From Phycisphaerales bacterium (GTDB lineage: Bacteria > Planctomycetota > Phycisphaerae > Phycisphaerales > UBA1924): a stretch of 59,331 bases of DNA. The notes below the pieces were generated by a model. It searched no databases, had not been told where the DNA came from, and was given only the letters and a program-made list of their open reading frames with translations. Numbering within the stretch: position 1 is the first letter of the stretch; each line of letters starts with the position of its first letter. Shown here one piece after another: positions 42,051 through 51,471 of the stretch. The translations under genes and the position numbers were made by a program. The stretch lies in assembly GCA_020853815.1 (NCBI GenBank), contig JADYYE010000078.1, positions 1 to 59,331 on the forward strand. The letters run 5' to 3'.

Positions 42051-43109
42051 GTGGATAGTTGCACCCCCAGCCGCGTGCTTTTGATTCGCCCAAGCGCCCT
42101 TGGGGATGTGTGCCGTTCCGTGCCCGTGCTGGCGAGCCTTCGCCGGGCGTTCAAAGAAGCTCGGATCGATTGGCTGGTGAACGATACCTTTGCGGCGTCG
42201 ATCGCGCATCACCCGGCCTTGACGAGTGTTGTGCCCTTCCCCCGCAAGACACTCGGGGTGGGCCTCAAGCGATTGAACACCCGGCCCACGCGGGAGTTTC
42301 TGGCAGGCCTGAGACAAACAAAGTACGACCTTGTGATCGACGCACAGGGGCTGTTTCGTTCGGGCTTCTTTGCCAGGGCAACCGGCGCTCCGCGCCGAGT
42401 CGGCTTTGCCAACGCGCGCGAGCTTGGCTGGGCATTCATGACCGAGCGTCACGAGGTCGATCGCGGCACGCACACGGTCGATCGGATGCTGAAGCTCATC
42501 GAGCTTGCGGGCGTCCCCCCGGTCGCCGACATGCGCCTGTACTCGGGCGCGACGGAGCGGGAGGAGATCGCACGTCTGATCGGCGAGGGCCAATGGCCGA
42601 TCGTGATCGCGCCGACGAGCCGCTGGGCGGGAAAGCAGTGGCCGAGCGATCGATTCGCGGCCCTCGCTCGGCATCTGGTCTCACGCGGTCATCGCGTGGC
42701 GATCGTCGGGGCGCCGAGCGAGCGCGAGCAGTGCCGTGAATTGATCGGGATGGCGGCCGAGGACATGCGCGTGCTCGATCTGGTGGGCAAGACGGGTGTT
42801 GGCGGACTGATGGCGTTGATCGAGCGAAGCCCCCTGGTGGTGGCGAACGACTCCGCGCCGCTGCACATGGCGGTTGGGTTTGGCGGGCCGCTGGTTGCGC
42901 TGTTCGGGCCGACGAAGCTCGCGACGGTCGGGCCGTATCGGCGCGAGGCGGATGTGATCCAGCATGTTCGCGACGCCGACTCGATGGACCACAAGAACGA
43001 GGCGAGCGGACGCGAACTGATGGCGCGGATCACGACGAGCGAGGTGATCGAGGCGGCGGAAGTGCGGCTCTCCGCGCCGACAGGGCGGGGTTGCCAAGCG
43101 GCACAGTGA
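42051..43109 (+). CDS. Glycosyltransferase family 9 (heptosyltransferase-like)
   Basis: A 352-residue GT-B glycosyltransferase of the ADP-heptose/LPS type. Seen: LLIRPSALGDVCRSVPVLASLRR near 10-32, YDLVIDAQGLFRSG near 90-103, GTHTVDRMLKLIELAG, VIAPTSRWAGKQWPSDRFAALARHL (nucleotide-sugar region), and PLVVANDSAPLHMAVGFGGPLVALFGPT near 260-290 with the conserved DSAPLH. It probably adds a sugar to lipopolysaccharide core or another surface glycan. GTG at 42051 is preceded by GGAG at five bases. The open frame reaching back to 39822 is antisense to the exported protein and is not coding. Confidence 0.87.
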   Translation: MDSCTPSRVLLIRPSALGDVCRSVPVLASLRRAFKEARIDWLVNDTFAASIAHHPALTSVVPFPRKTLGVGLKRLNTRPTREFLAGLRQTKYDLVIDAQGLFRSGFFARATGAPRRVGFANARELGWAFMTERHEVDRGTHTVDRMLKLIELAGVPPVADMRLYSGATEREEIARLIGEGQWPIVIAPTSRWAGKQWPSDRFAALARHLVSRGHRVAIVGAPSEREQCRELIGMAAEDMRVLDLVGKTGVGGLMALIERSPLVVANDSAPLHMAVGFGGPLVALFGPTKLATVGPYRREADVIQHVRDADSMDHKNEASGRELMARITTSEVIEAAEVRLSAPTGRGCQAAQ

Positions 43110-43191
43110 ACGACTACCGAGCGCGTCGGCACCGACCGCAAAGACGCAGCACGCTCCATGGAATTACATGTGAAACCTGACCTGCCAAGAG

Positions 43192-43213
43192 CGTGGCCAA
43201 CAGATTGGCCACG
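43192..43213. repeat. Perfect palindrome between convergent glycosyltransferase and serC genes
   Basis: CGTGGCCAA (43192-43200), loop CAGA, TTGGCCACG (43205-43213), 9-bp stem. It lies between two convergent stops and may serve as a shared end signal; it lacks a T-run. Confidence 0.6.
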
Positions 43214-43237
43214 GCACCCAGCGCATGTGAAACTAGC

Positions 43238-44392
43238 TCAGCCGTTCCTCTTCTCGAAATCACGCATGAATTGAGCCAGGACGACGCAGCCCTCGCGGGG
43301 CATGGCGTTATAGGTGCTGGCGCGCATGCCGCCCGTGGCGCGATGGCCCTTGAGCCCGTCGATCCCGAGCTTGCCCGCCTCTTTGATGAACATGTCGTCG
43401 AGCTGTTCGGTCGGGCACTTGAAAGTGATGTTCATGAGGCTGCGGCTGTCGGCGCGGGCGTGGGCCTTGTAGAACTTCGACGCGTCGAGCACGTCATAGA
43501 TCAGCTTGGCCTTCTCGCTGTTGCGCTTGCCCATGACCTCCAGCCCGCCCTCCTTCAGGATCCATTTGAAGACCAGGCCGCAGATGTAGATCGCAAAGAC
43601 CGGCGGGGTGTTGTAGCGGCTCTCGTCCTTGGCGTGGGTGGTGTACTTGAGCATGAGCGGGAGCTCGCGCGGCGTACGTTCGAGGAGATCATCGCGGATC
43701 ACGACGACGGTCGTGCCCGCGGCGCCGAGGTTTTTCTGCGCGCCCGCGTAGACCAAGCCGAACTTCGTAAAGTCCATAGGGCGCGAGTAGATGTCGCTGG
43801 ACATATCGCACACCAGCGGCACGCCGTCGGGGGTCTTCGGGATGCGGTGCCACTCCGTGCCGTAGATCGTGTTGTTGGAGCAGTAGTGGACGTAGGCGGG
43901 CTTGGCGGAAAACTTGCAGTCCGAGTCGGCGGGGATGTAGCTGTGGTTCTTGTCCTTGCTGGTGGCCGCCTCGTGGACCGTGCCGTAGACCTTGGCCTGC
44001 TCGATGCTCTTCTCGGCCCAATAGCCGGTGGTGATGTAGTCGGCGGTCTGATCCTGGGGCTTGAGGTTGGCGGGGACCATGAAGTTCTGCGTGGTCGCGC
44101 CGCCGGTCAGGAACAGCATCTTGTAGTTGTTGGGCAGGTTGCTGATCTTGCGGAAGTTCTCGAAGGCGTCGGCGAGAACCTTGTCGAACACCTTGCCGCG
44201 GTGGCTGTGCTCGAGAATGCCGATGCCCGAGCCCCCGATGTTGAGCACGTCATCCTGGATCTGGCGGACCACTTCCTCGGGGAGGCAGCCGGGCCCGGCG
44301 GAGAAATTGAAGATTCGACCGCTGGCGGAATGGGTGACGGCGTTGGTCGCGGTGAGTGCGCTGGCAACGGCGGCGTTCGCGGCAAGAGTCAT
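43238..44392 (-). CDS. serC: Phosphoserine aminotransferase
   Basis: A 384-residue PLP enzyme that makes phosphoserine from phosphohydroxypyruvate and glutamate. Seen: FNFSAGPGCLPEEVV near 28-42, EHSHRGKVF, LFLTGGATTQNFMVP, CDMSSDIYSRPMDF near 195 and YAGAQKNLG near 217 with the PLP lysine; the C-terminal RATGGMRASTYNAM binds phosphate. The ATG at 44392 follows AGGAGG. The first 24 residues are a poorly conserved Ala/Thr extension. TAGCAT at 44420-44425 is a possible -10. With serA this covers two of three serine-synthesis steps; serB is not in the window. Confidence 0.93.
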   Translation of the reverse strand: MTLAANAAVASALTATNAVTHSASGRIFNFSAGPGCLPEEVVRQIQDDVLNIGGSGIGILEHSHRGKVFDKVLADAFENFRKISNLPNNYKMLFLTGGATTQNFMVPANLKPQDQTADYITTGYWAEKSIEQAKVYGTVHEAATSKDKNHSYIPADSDCKFSAKPAYVHYCSNNTIYGTEWHRIPKTPDGVPLVCDMSSDIYSRPMDFTKFGLVYAGAQKNLGAAGTTVVVIRDDLLERTPRELPLMLKYTTHAKDESRYNTPPVFAIYICGLVFKWILKEGGLEVMGKRNSEKAKLIYDVLDASKFYKAHARADSRSLMNITFKCPTEQLDDMFIKEAGKLGIDGLKGHRATGGMRASTYNAMPREGCVVLAQFMRDFEKRNG

Positions 44393-44476
44393 GAGCAGAC
44401 CTCCTGGGATGTTCAGGAAATGCTAGGCAGACTCGGACATCTGGATCGACGCCAATGATTCCCTATCAATTCGCCC

Positions 44477-47125
44477 TCACTGCCCGGCCGCCGCGGGTAT
44501 CCCGCCCGAGTGCTTGTCGCGGATCGTCTTGAGCCACGCCTCGGCCATCCACCTGGTCTCATCGCTCCGCGGCGAGAGCACCATCGCGTCGATTGTCTCG
44601 ACCGCCTTGGTGCTCCCCATTTCCGCCAGCGCGTCGCCCGCCGCCCGTACCACGCGAAGCTCGTAATCGCCGAGGTATCCGATCAGCGTCTTCTCTGCCT
44701 CCCCGGGATTGTGCTTGGCGAGCCGCCCGATCACGCTCACGGCGTTCGCCCGTGTCCGCGTCAGCACGCCCGGCTTGGCCAGCGCCATCGCCGCGCCCAG
44801 GCCCTCCGACAATTCCGCCGCGGCCAACGCGTCCAGCGCTGCCTGGCGAAGTTCGTCGTCTTGCGACTCAACCCGCGTCGACGCGAGCATGACATCCAAA
44901 CCCGCTGCGGCCTTGAGATCGCCCAGGCTCCGCAGCGCCGCGGCACGCACCCGCGTGCTCTTGTCGCCCGCCGCCGCCTCGCGCAGCAAGTTCGTCACGC
45001 GCCCCCGCGTGCGGCCCGCGCCCTCCTCGGGCGTCATGCCGACGACCCGCGCCAGCCCGCGATACACCGTCTCGCGCAGCCCCGGCTTGTTCAGCCTCGC
45101 CAGGGCCAGCGTCTCCACGCGGTTGAGGTCGCCCTTGCTCGCCAGCGCATTGGCCGCCTCGTTGCGAAGGCTCTCGGGCGCGTTGTTGTCCATCGCGAGT
45201 TTCATCATCGCGTCGGACGCGCCGGGTCGATCGGGCTTGCCCAGAGCGCGGATCGCCTGGATCTTGGCCGCGTGCGTCGGCCCCCGGCGCACCTGCTCCA
45301 TCCAGCGGTCGGGCGACTGCTCCATGTCGAAATTCATGAGGCAGGTCAGCTCGGGGTCGACCGCGATGATGGTGGGCTCGGAATCAAGCGTGGTCGTGGC
45401 GCTGGCCGTCTTGCCGTCCATCTCGATCGTGATCCAGCGTCCGTTGGGCTCGCTGGTGGTCGAAATCCAGACCGGGATCGAGAGCGCGAACGCGGGGTTG
45501 TCGCCGTTGATGACCTGCTTCTGCTCCGCGTTCAGGGTGAGGACGAGTGAACGCGGGTCGAAGTCCTGCGTGACGACCACGTTCGGAACGCCGGGGCGCT
45601 CGCACCACTGCCCGAAGAACCGCTCGAGGCTCTCGCCCGAGACTTCCTCGAGGCAGCGTCGGAAGTCCGACGTCTCGACCGTCTTGAATTTGAACCGATC
45701 GATGTACAGGCGCACGCCGGCGAAGAACGCGTCGTCGCCCAGCCTTCGCCGGAGCATGTGGAGGACGCTGGCGCCCTTTCCGTAAGGGTTTGCGCCGCGC
45801 CGGAACGTCTCCCACGGGTGCGAGTAGACCTTGCTGACCATGCCCGGGGTGTCGGGCGCGCTGCCGGTGTCGCCGCCGATCACGCCGTCGAAGTACGCGC
45901 GGATCGTGGTGTCGTACACGTCGCGTCCGCCGAGCGGGGCGGCGGTGCGTTCCTGCCAGAGCGGGGTCATGTACGTCGCCCAGCCCTCGTTGAGCCAGAT
46001 GTGCTCCCACGAGTTGCAGGTGATGAGGTCGCCGAACCACTGGTGGGCCAGCTCATGCGAAATCAAACCGTTGAGGTCGCGGTCTCTGGCGGATTCTTCC
46101 GAAAAGATCGCGGTGTCGTAGAGCGTGGTGGCGCTGGTGTTTTCCATGCCGCCGTTGTTGAAGCCCCACACCAGCACCTGCGCGTAGCGATCCCAGGGAT
46201 AGGGCTCGTCGAGCAATTTTCCGAAGATGTCGATCATCTCCGGTGTCTTGCCGTAGGTCCGCGCCACGTCTCCGGCACGCCCCGGCGGCACATAGACCGG
46301 GATCGGGAGCGCGGGCGTGCCGAGATCGACCATGTCGAACTTGCCGACGACCAGCGTCACGAGATAGCTGACGTGCGGCTTGTCCTGCATCCAGTGGAAG
46401 GTCTCGTAGGGCGCCAGGCGCGTCGTACCCGGGCCCGGGAGCGCTTCACGCTTCACGCCCAGGAGCTTGCCGTTGCTGCTCACCACGAATCCGGCGGGCA
46501 CGGTCACTTCCAGCTCGGTCGTCATGCGGTCGTTGGGGAAATCGTGGCACGGGAACCAGTAGCTGTTGGTCTCGGGCTGACCCTGCGTGTGCAGCTGGGC
46601 CGCCCGCCCGGGATAGTCCCTGGACTCGATGTTCCACACCAGACCCTGCGGCGGATTGCTGGCGGTGTAGTGGATCACCAGCGTCGCCTCCTGCCCGAGC
46701 GGCACGGGCGGATCGAACGTGATGCTCAGTTTTCTCCCGTCGTGCGTGAAGCTCGCGGACCTCCCCTCGCACGAGACGCCCTCGATCGTCAGTGCCTTGG
46801 CGTCCAGGTCCAGTGTCTCGAGGTCCCAGCCCAGCGGCGACAGCTTGAAGGACTGTTCAGCCTTGAACTCACGGGTGTTCATGTCGGCGATGGTGATGCC
46901 CAGCTTCATGTGGGTCATGTCCGCCGCCCGATGGGGCGGATAGGCCTTGGTCCACACGCCCGACGATTCGTCGAACGCTGGTTGGGCGACGACGGACGAC
47001 CACCAGCGGCGGCAATGCTCGCATTCCTCGATCGGGCGTGCGCCCGCCGCGGAGGCCAGGAGCGTGGTGGCGGCGATCAGAGACAGTGAGAAAAAGGAAC
47101 GCCGGGCGGGCTGGGTCTTCAACAT
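44477..47125 (-). CDS. Exported M1-family zinc aminopeptidase with C-terminal HEAT-like repeats
   Basis: An 882-residue metallopeptidase. A signal peptide covers about 1-29. The M1 N-terminal beta domain is followed by GGMENTSATTLYD (the GAMEN-like exopeptidase motif), then HELAHQWFGDLITCNSW and IWLNEGWA: HExxH with Glu 18 residues later, the zinc site. After the catalytic domain and a beta domain, about 280 C-terminal residues form repeated helix pairs with Ala/Leu spacing (HEAT-like). It removes N-terminal residues from peptides outside the cytoplasm. ATG at 47125 has a weak ribosome site. The downstream member of a tandem pair: its paralogue ends 68 bases upstream. Confidence 0.92.
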   Translation of the reverse strand: MLKTQPARRSFFSLSLIAATTLLASAAGARPIEECEHCRRWWSSVVAQPAFDESSGVWTKAYPPHRAADMTHMKLGITIADMNTREFKAEQSFKLSPLGWDLETLDLDAKALTIEGVSCEGRSASFTHDGRKLSITFDPPVPLGQEATLVIHYTASNPPQGLVWNIESRDYPGRAAQLHTQGQPETNSYWFPCHDFPNDRMTTELEVTVPAGFVVSSNGKLLGVKREALPGPGTTRLAPYETFHWMQDKPHVSYLVTLVVGKFDMVDLGTPALPIPVYVPPGRAGDVARTYGKTPEMIDIFGKLLDEPYPWDRYAQVLVWGFNNGGMENTSATTLYDTAIFSEESARDRDLNGLISHELAHQWFGDLITCNSWEHIWLNEGWATYMTPLWQERTAAPLGGRDVYDTTIRAYFDGVIGGDTGSAPDTPGMVSKVYSHPWETFRRGANPYGKGASVLHMLRRRLGDDAFFAGVRLYIDRFKFKTVETSDFRRCLEEVSGESLERFFGQWCERPGVPNVVVTQDFDPRSLVLTLNAEQKQVINGDNPAFALSIPVWISTTSEPNGRWITIEMDGKTASATTTLDSEPTIIAVDPELTCLMNFDMEQSPDRWMEQVRRGPTHAAKIQAIRALGKPDRPGASDAMMKLAMDNNAPESLRNEAANALASKGDLNRVETLALARLNKPGLRETVYRGLARVVGMTPEEGAGRTRGRVTNLLREAAAGDKSTRVRAAALRSLGDLKAAAGLDVMLASTRVESQDDELRQAALDALAAAELSEGLGAAMALAKPGVLTRTRANAVSVIGRLAKHNPGEAEKTLIGYLGDYELRVVRAAGDALAEMGSTKAVETIDAMVLSPRSDETRWMAEAWLKTIRDKHSGGIPAAAGQ

Positions 47126-47193
47126 GCGGGTTCTCGCGACTGGACGCTCGTTGGCTGGATCGACTGAAAACGAGTTGGGACGATGATCGCGGG

Positions 47194-49257
47194 CTATCTT
47201 CCGACGACCATGGCGCGGGCGCCGAGTTGCACGGGAACCGGGCCGAGGGATGCCGCGATTCGGCGGGCTTCAAGGCCTGTCAGCGACGCGAGCGAGGCCT
47301 CGCGCACCACGGGGTCCAGCGTTTCGTCCGAGGCGGCGTGAGCCAGAAGCGAACGAACCTCGTCGCCCTGATACGCCGCAAGCGCCTCGGCCGCGGCGAC
47401 CTGCGCGAACAGAGAGGGCCCGTCGCGAAGCTCGTTCATCCACATCGCCAGCGGTTTGGTGATCCGGTTGGCGCAGAAGATGGTGAGGGTCGGATCGACC
47501 GAGACCTGCGTGGGCTTGGCGGGGAGCGTGAAGTTGGCGGCGGCGTCGCGCCCCTTGACGTCGAGGTAGACGTATTGGTGGCGGCCGTCCTCGAACTTGC
47601 AGAGGAGCGGCAGGCTGAATTGATACGCGGGATTGAGCCTGTCGATGCGCTGGGTCTGCTTGGCGGCGACGGTCAGCACGGAGGTCGCGTCGTCGAAGGT
47701 GAGGTCAACATCCAGACGCGGGAGGCCCGGGCGAATCAGCCACTGATCGAAGAATCGTTCGAGCGATCGACCCGAGACTTCCTCGAAGGCGCGGCGGAAC
47801 TGGTCGGTCTCGACGTGGGTGAACTTGTGCTGGTCAATGTAGAGGCGGACGCCCTTCCAGAAGACGTCGTCGCCCAGCCCGCTGCGCAGCATGTGGAGGA
47901 CGATGGCGCCCTTGGAGTAGACGTCGTCGGACTTGGAAAAGTTCTCGTCGGGGTTCCGGTAGCGGTTGCTGACGATCGAGGGATAGACCGGGGCGTAGGC
48001 GTTGTTCCCGCCGCGCTGACGCCGGACAAAGCCGAGTACCGTGCGCTGGTATGCCTTCCGCCCGGCCTCGCTGGCGGGCGCGACGTCGCTGGTCTTGAGC
48101 GGATCGAGCCCGGCGGCCTCGGCGTTGGCGTATTGCTCGTCCCACATGGCTTCGCAATAACTGGCCCAGCCTTCGTTGAGCCAGAGGTGTTTCCAGCCTT
48201 TGCACGTCATCAGGTCGCCGAACCACTGGTGCCCGAGTTCATGGACGATCAGGCCGTCCTCATCGCCCCGCTCGGTGGCGTTGGCGGCCTGACGGTAGAG
48301 GGTGGTGGCGCTGGTGTTTTCCATGCCGCCCCAGTTGAAATCGCGGACGATGGACTGGTCGTACTTGGCCCAGGGGTAGGGCTCGTCGAGTTTCTTTTCG
48401 AGGAAGGCGACCATGGCGGGCGTGGACGAGAAGACGGTCTTGACGTTGTCTTCGGTGCCGATGGGGGTCCAGACGGCCATGGGCAGGCCGGGGCGGGCGG
48501 TGTCGTCGCCGCCGATGTTGACGATCGAGAATTTGCCGATGACGAGGGTGACGAGGTAGTTGGCGTGGGGAAGGTCTTGGCTCCAGTGAACGATGGAGCG
48601 GGCGTCGGGCGTAGATTGTTTGGAGACCAGCCTGCCGTTGGAGAGGACCTCGAAGCCCTCGGGCACATTGACGATGAGTTCGGTGGTGAGCTTCTCGTTG
48701 GGGAAATCGTGGCAGGGGAACCAGAGGTGGTTGACCTCGGCCTCGCCCTGGGCATGGACCTGGACGGCCTGGTCGGTGGGCGAGCCATCGTCGCGGGGCT
48801 TGGAGTGGGTCAGGCCGATGCCGCGGTTGGCGGAGAAGTCGCAGGCATAGGTGATGACCACGTCGAAGGTCCGTGCGACGGCGGCGGGGGCGGGGAGGCG
48901 GATTTCGAGGAGCTCGCGGGACTTGGTGAAGTCGACGGGCTGGCCGGCGATGGTGACGGATTGGACCTCGATGCCCGGGCCGGCGCGGAGGGAGATGGTG
49001 GATCGGGGCGTGCCGCGGGCGGCAAGGGTGAGGGTCTGGGTCGCGACGAAGGTGGCCTCGGACATGTCCGGGAAGGTCATGTCGAGCTTCATGTGGAGGT
49101 GGTCGAAGGTGGGCGAGAGGGGCCACTTGGCGGTGTCGCGCCCGGTGGTGGGATCGATGCGAGGGTCGTTGTTGGGATCGGTGTCCTGCGCGGAAGCGAG
49201 GGGTGCGAGGCAGAGCAGACACGAGAGCACCAGAACCGCGGTGGATCGCAAGGTCAT
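47194..49257 (-). CDS. Exported M1-family zinc aminopeptidase
   Basis: A 687-residue paralogue of the neighbouring gene. A signal peptide covers about 1-23 (STAVLVLSCLLCLAPLASA). Catalytic motifs are GGMENTSATTLYR and HELGHQWFGDLMTCKGW...LWLNEGWA (HExxH-x18-E). It lacks the long HEAT-like tail of its partner and ends shortly after the beta domain with a short helical part. ATG at 49257 has GGAG seven bases upstream; a second ATG at 49263 is too close to that site. The frame stays open to 50601 across pyrG, which is an artefact. The two genes are probably one operon and differ in their C-terminal parts, which may give different peptide reach. Confidence 0.92.
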   Translation of the reverse strand: MTLRSTAVLVLSCLLCLAPLASAQDTDPNNDPRIDPTTGRDTAKWPLSPTFDHLHMKLDMTFPDMSEATFVATQTLTLAARGTPRSTISLRAGPGIEVQSVTIAGQPVDFTKSRELLEIRLPAPAAVARTFDVVITYACDFSANRGIGLTHSKPRDDGSPTDQAVQVHAQGEAEVNHLWFPCHDFPNEKLTTELIVNVPEGFEVLSNGRLVSKQSTPDARSIVHWSQDLPHANYLVTLVIGKFSIVNIGGDDTARPGLPMAVWTPIGTEDNVKTVFSSTPAMVAFLEKKLDEPYPWAKYDQSIVRDFNWGGMENTSATTLYRQAANATERGDEDGLIVHELGHQWFGDLMTCKGWKHLWLNEGWASYCEAMWDEQYANAEAAGLDPLKTSDVAPASEAGRKAYQRTVLGFVRRQRGGNNAYAPVYPSIVSNRYRNPDENFSKSDDVYSKGAIVLHMLRSGLGDDVFWKGVRLYIDQHKFTHVETDQFRRAFEEVSGRSLERFFDQWLIRPGLPRLDVDLTFDDATSVLTVAAKQTQRIDRLNPAYQFSLPLLCKFEDGRHQYVYLDVKGRDAAANFTLPAKPTQVSVDPTLTIFCANRITKPLAMWMNELRDGPSLFAQVAAAEALAAYQGDEVRSLLAHAASDETLDPVVREASLASLTGLEARRIAASLGPVPVQLGARAMVVGR

Positions 49258-49417
49258 GCACATACTCCGGTCCGACCCCAGGGGTGGACATGGCGTCGAA
49301 CGGGCCCGGACGCTCGGACCTGCTCGGTGCTCGGGAGAGAGTATCGAATGAGTCGATGATTCGTTCCGAGTTTTGCGCGCATCACCGCGAGATTGCGCAC
49401 AAACGCGGTGATAGTGA

Positions 49418-49423
49418 TACGAT
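49418..49423 (+). promoter_or_regulatory. -10 hexamer for a leaderless pyrG message
   Basis: TACGAT ends five bases before the ATG at 49429, which lacks a Shine-Dalgarno. A weak TTGCGC lies 19 bases upstream of the hexamer. Confidence 0.45.
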
Positions 49424-49428
49424 CTGGT

Positions 49429-51330
49429 ATGCCCCCGTCGCCCAGCCAGCCGACACCCAACGAGCCCGAACAATTTGGATTGAGCCGACCCACCCCCGCG
49501 GGGAACTCCGAGGGGGGAATCACCGGACGCCCCAACGCGTTCGTCGCGGCTGCGGAAACCGGAGGGGACTCGGAGTATTACTCCCCGATCCCCGAGGGGT
49601 ATCAGCGCGGGCACCACAAGTACGTGATCGTGCTGGGCACCGTGATGTCGGGTCTGGGCAAGGGAATCTTTGCCTCCAGCCTTGCCAAAATGCTGAAAGA
49701 GAAGGGGCTGGTCGTCGCCCCCATCAAGCTCGAGGGCTACCTCAACATCGATTCGGGCACGCTCAACCCGTACCGGCACGGCGAGGTCTTCGTGCTCGAG
49801 GACGGGACCGAGTGCGACATGGACCTGGGCACCTACGAGCGATTGCTCGACCAGAACCTGTCGCGTCGGAACTTCGCCACGTCGGGGCAGATTTTCAGCG
49901 CCATCCTGGAGCGCGAGCGCCAGGGGGCCTATCTGGGGCGCGACGTGCAGTGGATCCCGCATGTGACGGGCGAGGTGAAGAAGAAGCTGCGTGAGCTGGC
50001 GGTCCGAGGCGACGGCCAGCGCCGCGCGGATGTCGTGTTCGTCGAGGTGGGCGGCACGGTCGGCGACTATGAGAACGGATTCTATATTGAGGCGATGCGC
50101 GAACTGGCCTTTGAGGAAGGCCCGGGCTCGGTGTGCTTCGTGGCGCTGACGTATGTGATCGAGCCGCCGGCCTTGGGCGAGCAGAAGAGCAAGGCGGCGC
50201 AGCTGGGCATCAAGCGGCTGATGGAGGCGGGGGTCCAGCCGCACATCATCGCGTGCCGCGCGAGCCATCCGTGCCAGTCGAAGGTGATGCAGAAGATCGC
50301 GATGTTCAGCAACGTGCCGCTCCGTCGTATTTTTTCGATGCACGACAGGGAGAGCATCTACACGATCCCGGAGGAGATGCGGCAGGAGGGTCTTGATCGG
50401 GAGATCATGTCGATCCTGAACCTGCACGACCGGGTGGACGTATCGCACGAGGACCGGGCGAGGGAGCGTTGGACGGCGTTCGTCAAGAAGCTGACGGCGC
50501 CCAAGCCGCGGACGGTGACAATCGGCGTGACGGGCAAGTATGCGCACCTGCGCGATGCCTACGCGTCCATCGACAAAGCGATCGAGCATTGTTCGGCCCA
50601 TGCGGGCGCGCGGGTAGAGTTGAAATGGATCGAGACCACGGAGATCACGCAGGCAAACGTCGCGGGGCAGCTCGCGGGGCTGGACGGCGTGATCGTGCCG
50701 GGCGGGTTCGGGGCGCGCGGCGTGGAGGGCAAGATCGCGTGCGTGCGGTACTGCCGCGAGACTGGATTGCCCTACCTGGGAATCTGTCTTGGATTCCAGG
50801 TTGCGGTGATCGAGTTTGCGAGGAACGTGCTGGGACTGCGCGACGCGTCAAGCACGGAGTTTGCGGCCGAATGCAAAGAGCCGGTGATCAGCGAGCTCCC
50901 GGAGCAGAAGAAGATCGAGGGGTTGGGCGGGACGATGCGTCTTGGCGGACAGGATGTGTTGCTCACGCCCAACTCGCTCGCGTCGAAGTTGTGGGGCGGC
51001 GCGACGACGATCCGCGAGCGCTTCCGTCATCGCTATGAGGTTGAGCCGGCGTTCATCGAGCGGCTGGAGGCGGCGGGGCTCGTGTTCAGCGGCAAGCACC
51101 CGAAGCGTCAGATCATGCAGGTGCTGGAACTTCGCCAGCCGGGCGCGAAGCTTGCGGACGGGACGTCGCCGAAGATGACACATCCGTTCTTCATCGGGGC
51201 GCAGTATCACCCGGAGCTGACGAGCCGGCCGCTGCATCCGCAGCCGTTGTTCCTGGGGCTGGTGCAGGCGGCGATCCAGCGGAAGTTTGAAAAGAATGAT
51301 GCGAAGACGCCGGCGCTGCAGGCGAATTGA
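49429..51330 (+). CDS. pyrG: CTP synthase, divergent form with N-terminal extension
   Basis: A 633-residue enzyme that makes CTP from UTP, ATP and glutamine; common forms are near 545. About 55 extra polar residues precede the synthase domain. The P-loop is GTVMSGLGKGIFASS, but the highly conserved KLDPYINVDPGT reads KLEGYLNIDSGT and GGTVGDIES reads GGTVGDYEN. HGEVFVLEDG and SRRNFATSGQIFS match. The glutaminase half is normal: VPGGFGARGVEGK, GICLGFQVA with the nucleophile Cys, LGGTMRLGG and QYHPELTSRP with His/Glu. ATG at 49429 is favoured because the upstream TTG would overlap the -10 element. It is probably the sole CTP synthase here, but the active-site changes deserve a check. Confidence 0.88.
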   Translation: MPPSPSQPTPNEPEQFGLSRPTPAGNSEGGITGRPNAFVAAAETGGDSEYYSPIPEGYQRGHHKYVIVLGTVMSGLGKGIFASSLAKMLKEKGLVVAPIKLEGYLNIDSGTLNPYRHGEVFVLEDGTECDMDLGTYERLLDQNLSRRNFATSGQIFSAILERERQGAYLGRDVQWIPHVTGEVKKKLRELAVRGDGQRRADVVFVEVGGTVGDYENGFYIEAMRELAFEEGPGSVCFVALTYVIEPPALGEQKSKAAQLGIKRLMEAGVQPHIIACRASHPCQSKVMQKIAMFSNVPLRRIFSMHDRESIYTIPEEMRQEGLDREIMSILNLHDRVDVSHEDRARERWTAFVKKLTAPKPRTVTIGVTGKYAHLRDAYASIDKAIEHCSAHAGARVELKWIETTEITQANVAGQLAGLDGVIVPGGFGARGVEGKIACVRYCRETGLPYLGICLGFQVAVIEFARNVLGLRDASSTEFAAECKEPVISELPEQKKIEGLGGTMRLGGQDVLLTPNSLASKLWGGATTIRERFRHRYEVEPAFIERLEAAGLVFSGKHPKRQIMQVLELRQPGAKLADGTSPKMTHPFFIGAQYHPELTSRPLHPQPLFLGLVQAAIQRKFEKNDAKTPALQAN

Positions 51331-51387
51331 AGGGTGGGGAAGGAACGAAGCCGCGAGACGGCGAGAGATTAAAGCCCGATCCCAGGA

Positions 51388-51438
51388 GGTCGGTCTGGTG
51401 ACCGGCGATGCGAAGTCGCACCGACCACGAAGTCGTGG
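51388..51438. repeat. Nested and tandem hairpins between convergent genes
   Basis: GGTCGG (51388-51393) pairs with CCGACC (51421-51426) around an inner palindrome TGCGAAGTCGCA (51409-51420); CCACGAAGTCGTGG (51425-51438) follows. CGAAGTCG is present twice. It lies between pyrG and a convergent gene, so it may end both transcripts, or be a REP-like element related in loop style to those near the RAYT gene. Confidence 0.6.
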
Positions 51439-51471
51439 ATGGTGGCACGCGTCGAATGCGTTTCGCGCCAA

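Noticed and set aside
39822..43109. 1095-residue frame ending in the GT9 protein
   Set aside because: Only the part from 42051 has glycosyltransferase motifs; the rest is antisense to the exported unknown gene.
47194..50601. 1135-residue frame that would extend the second M1 peptidase across pyrG
   Set aside because: A signal peptide starts at 49257 with a ribosome site, and the extension is antisense to pyrG.
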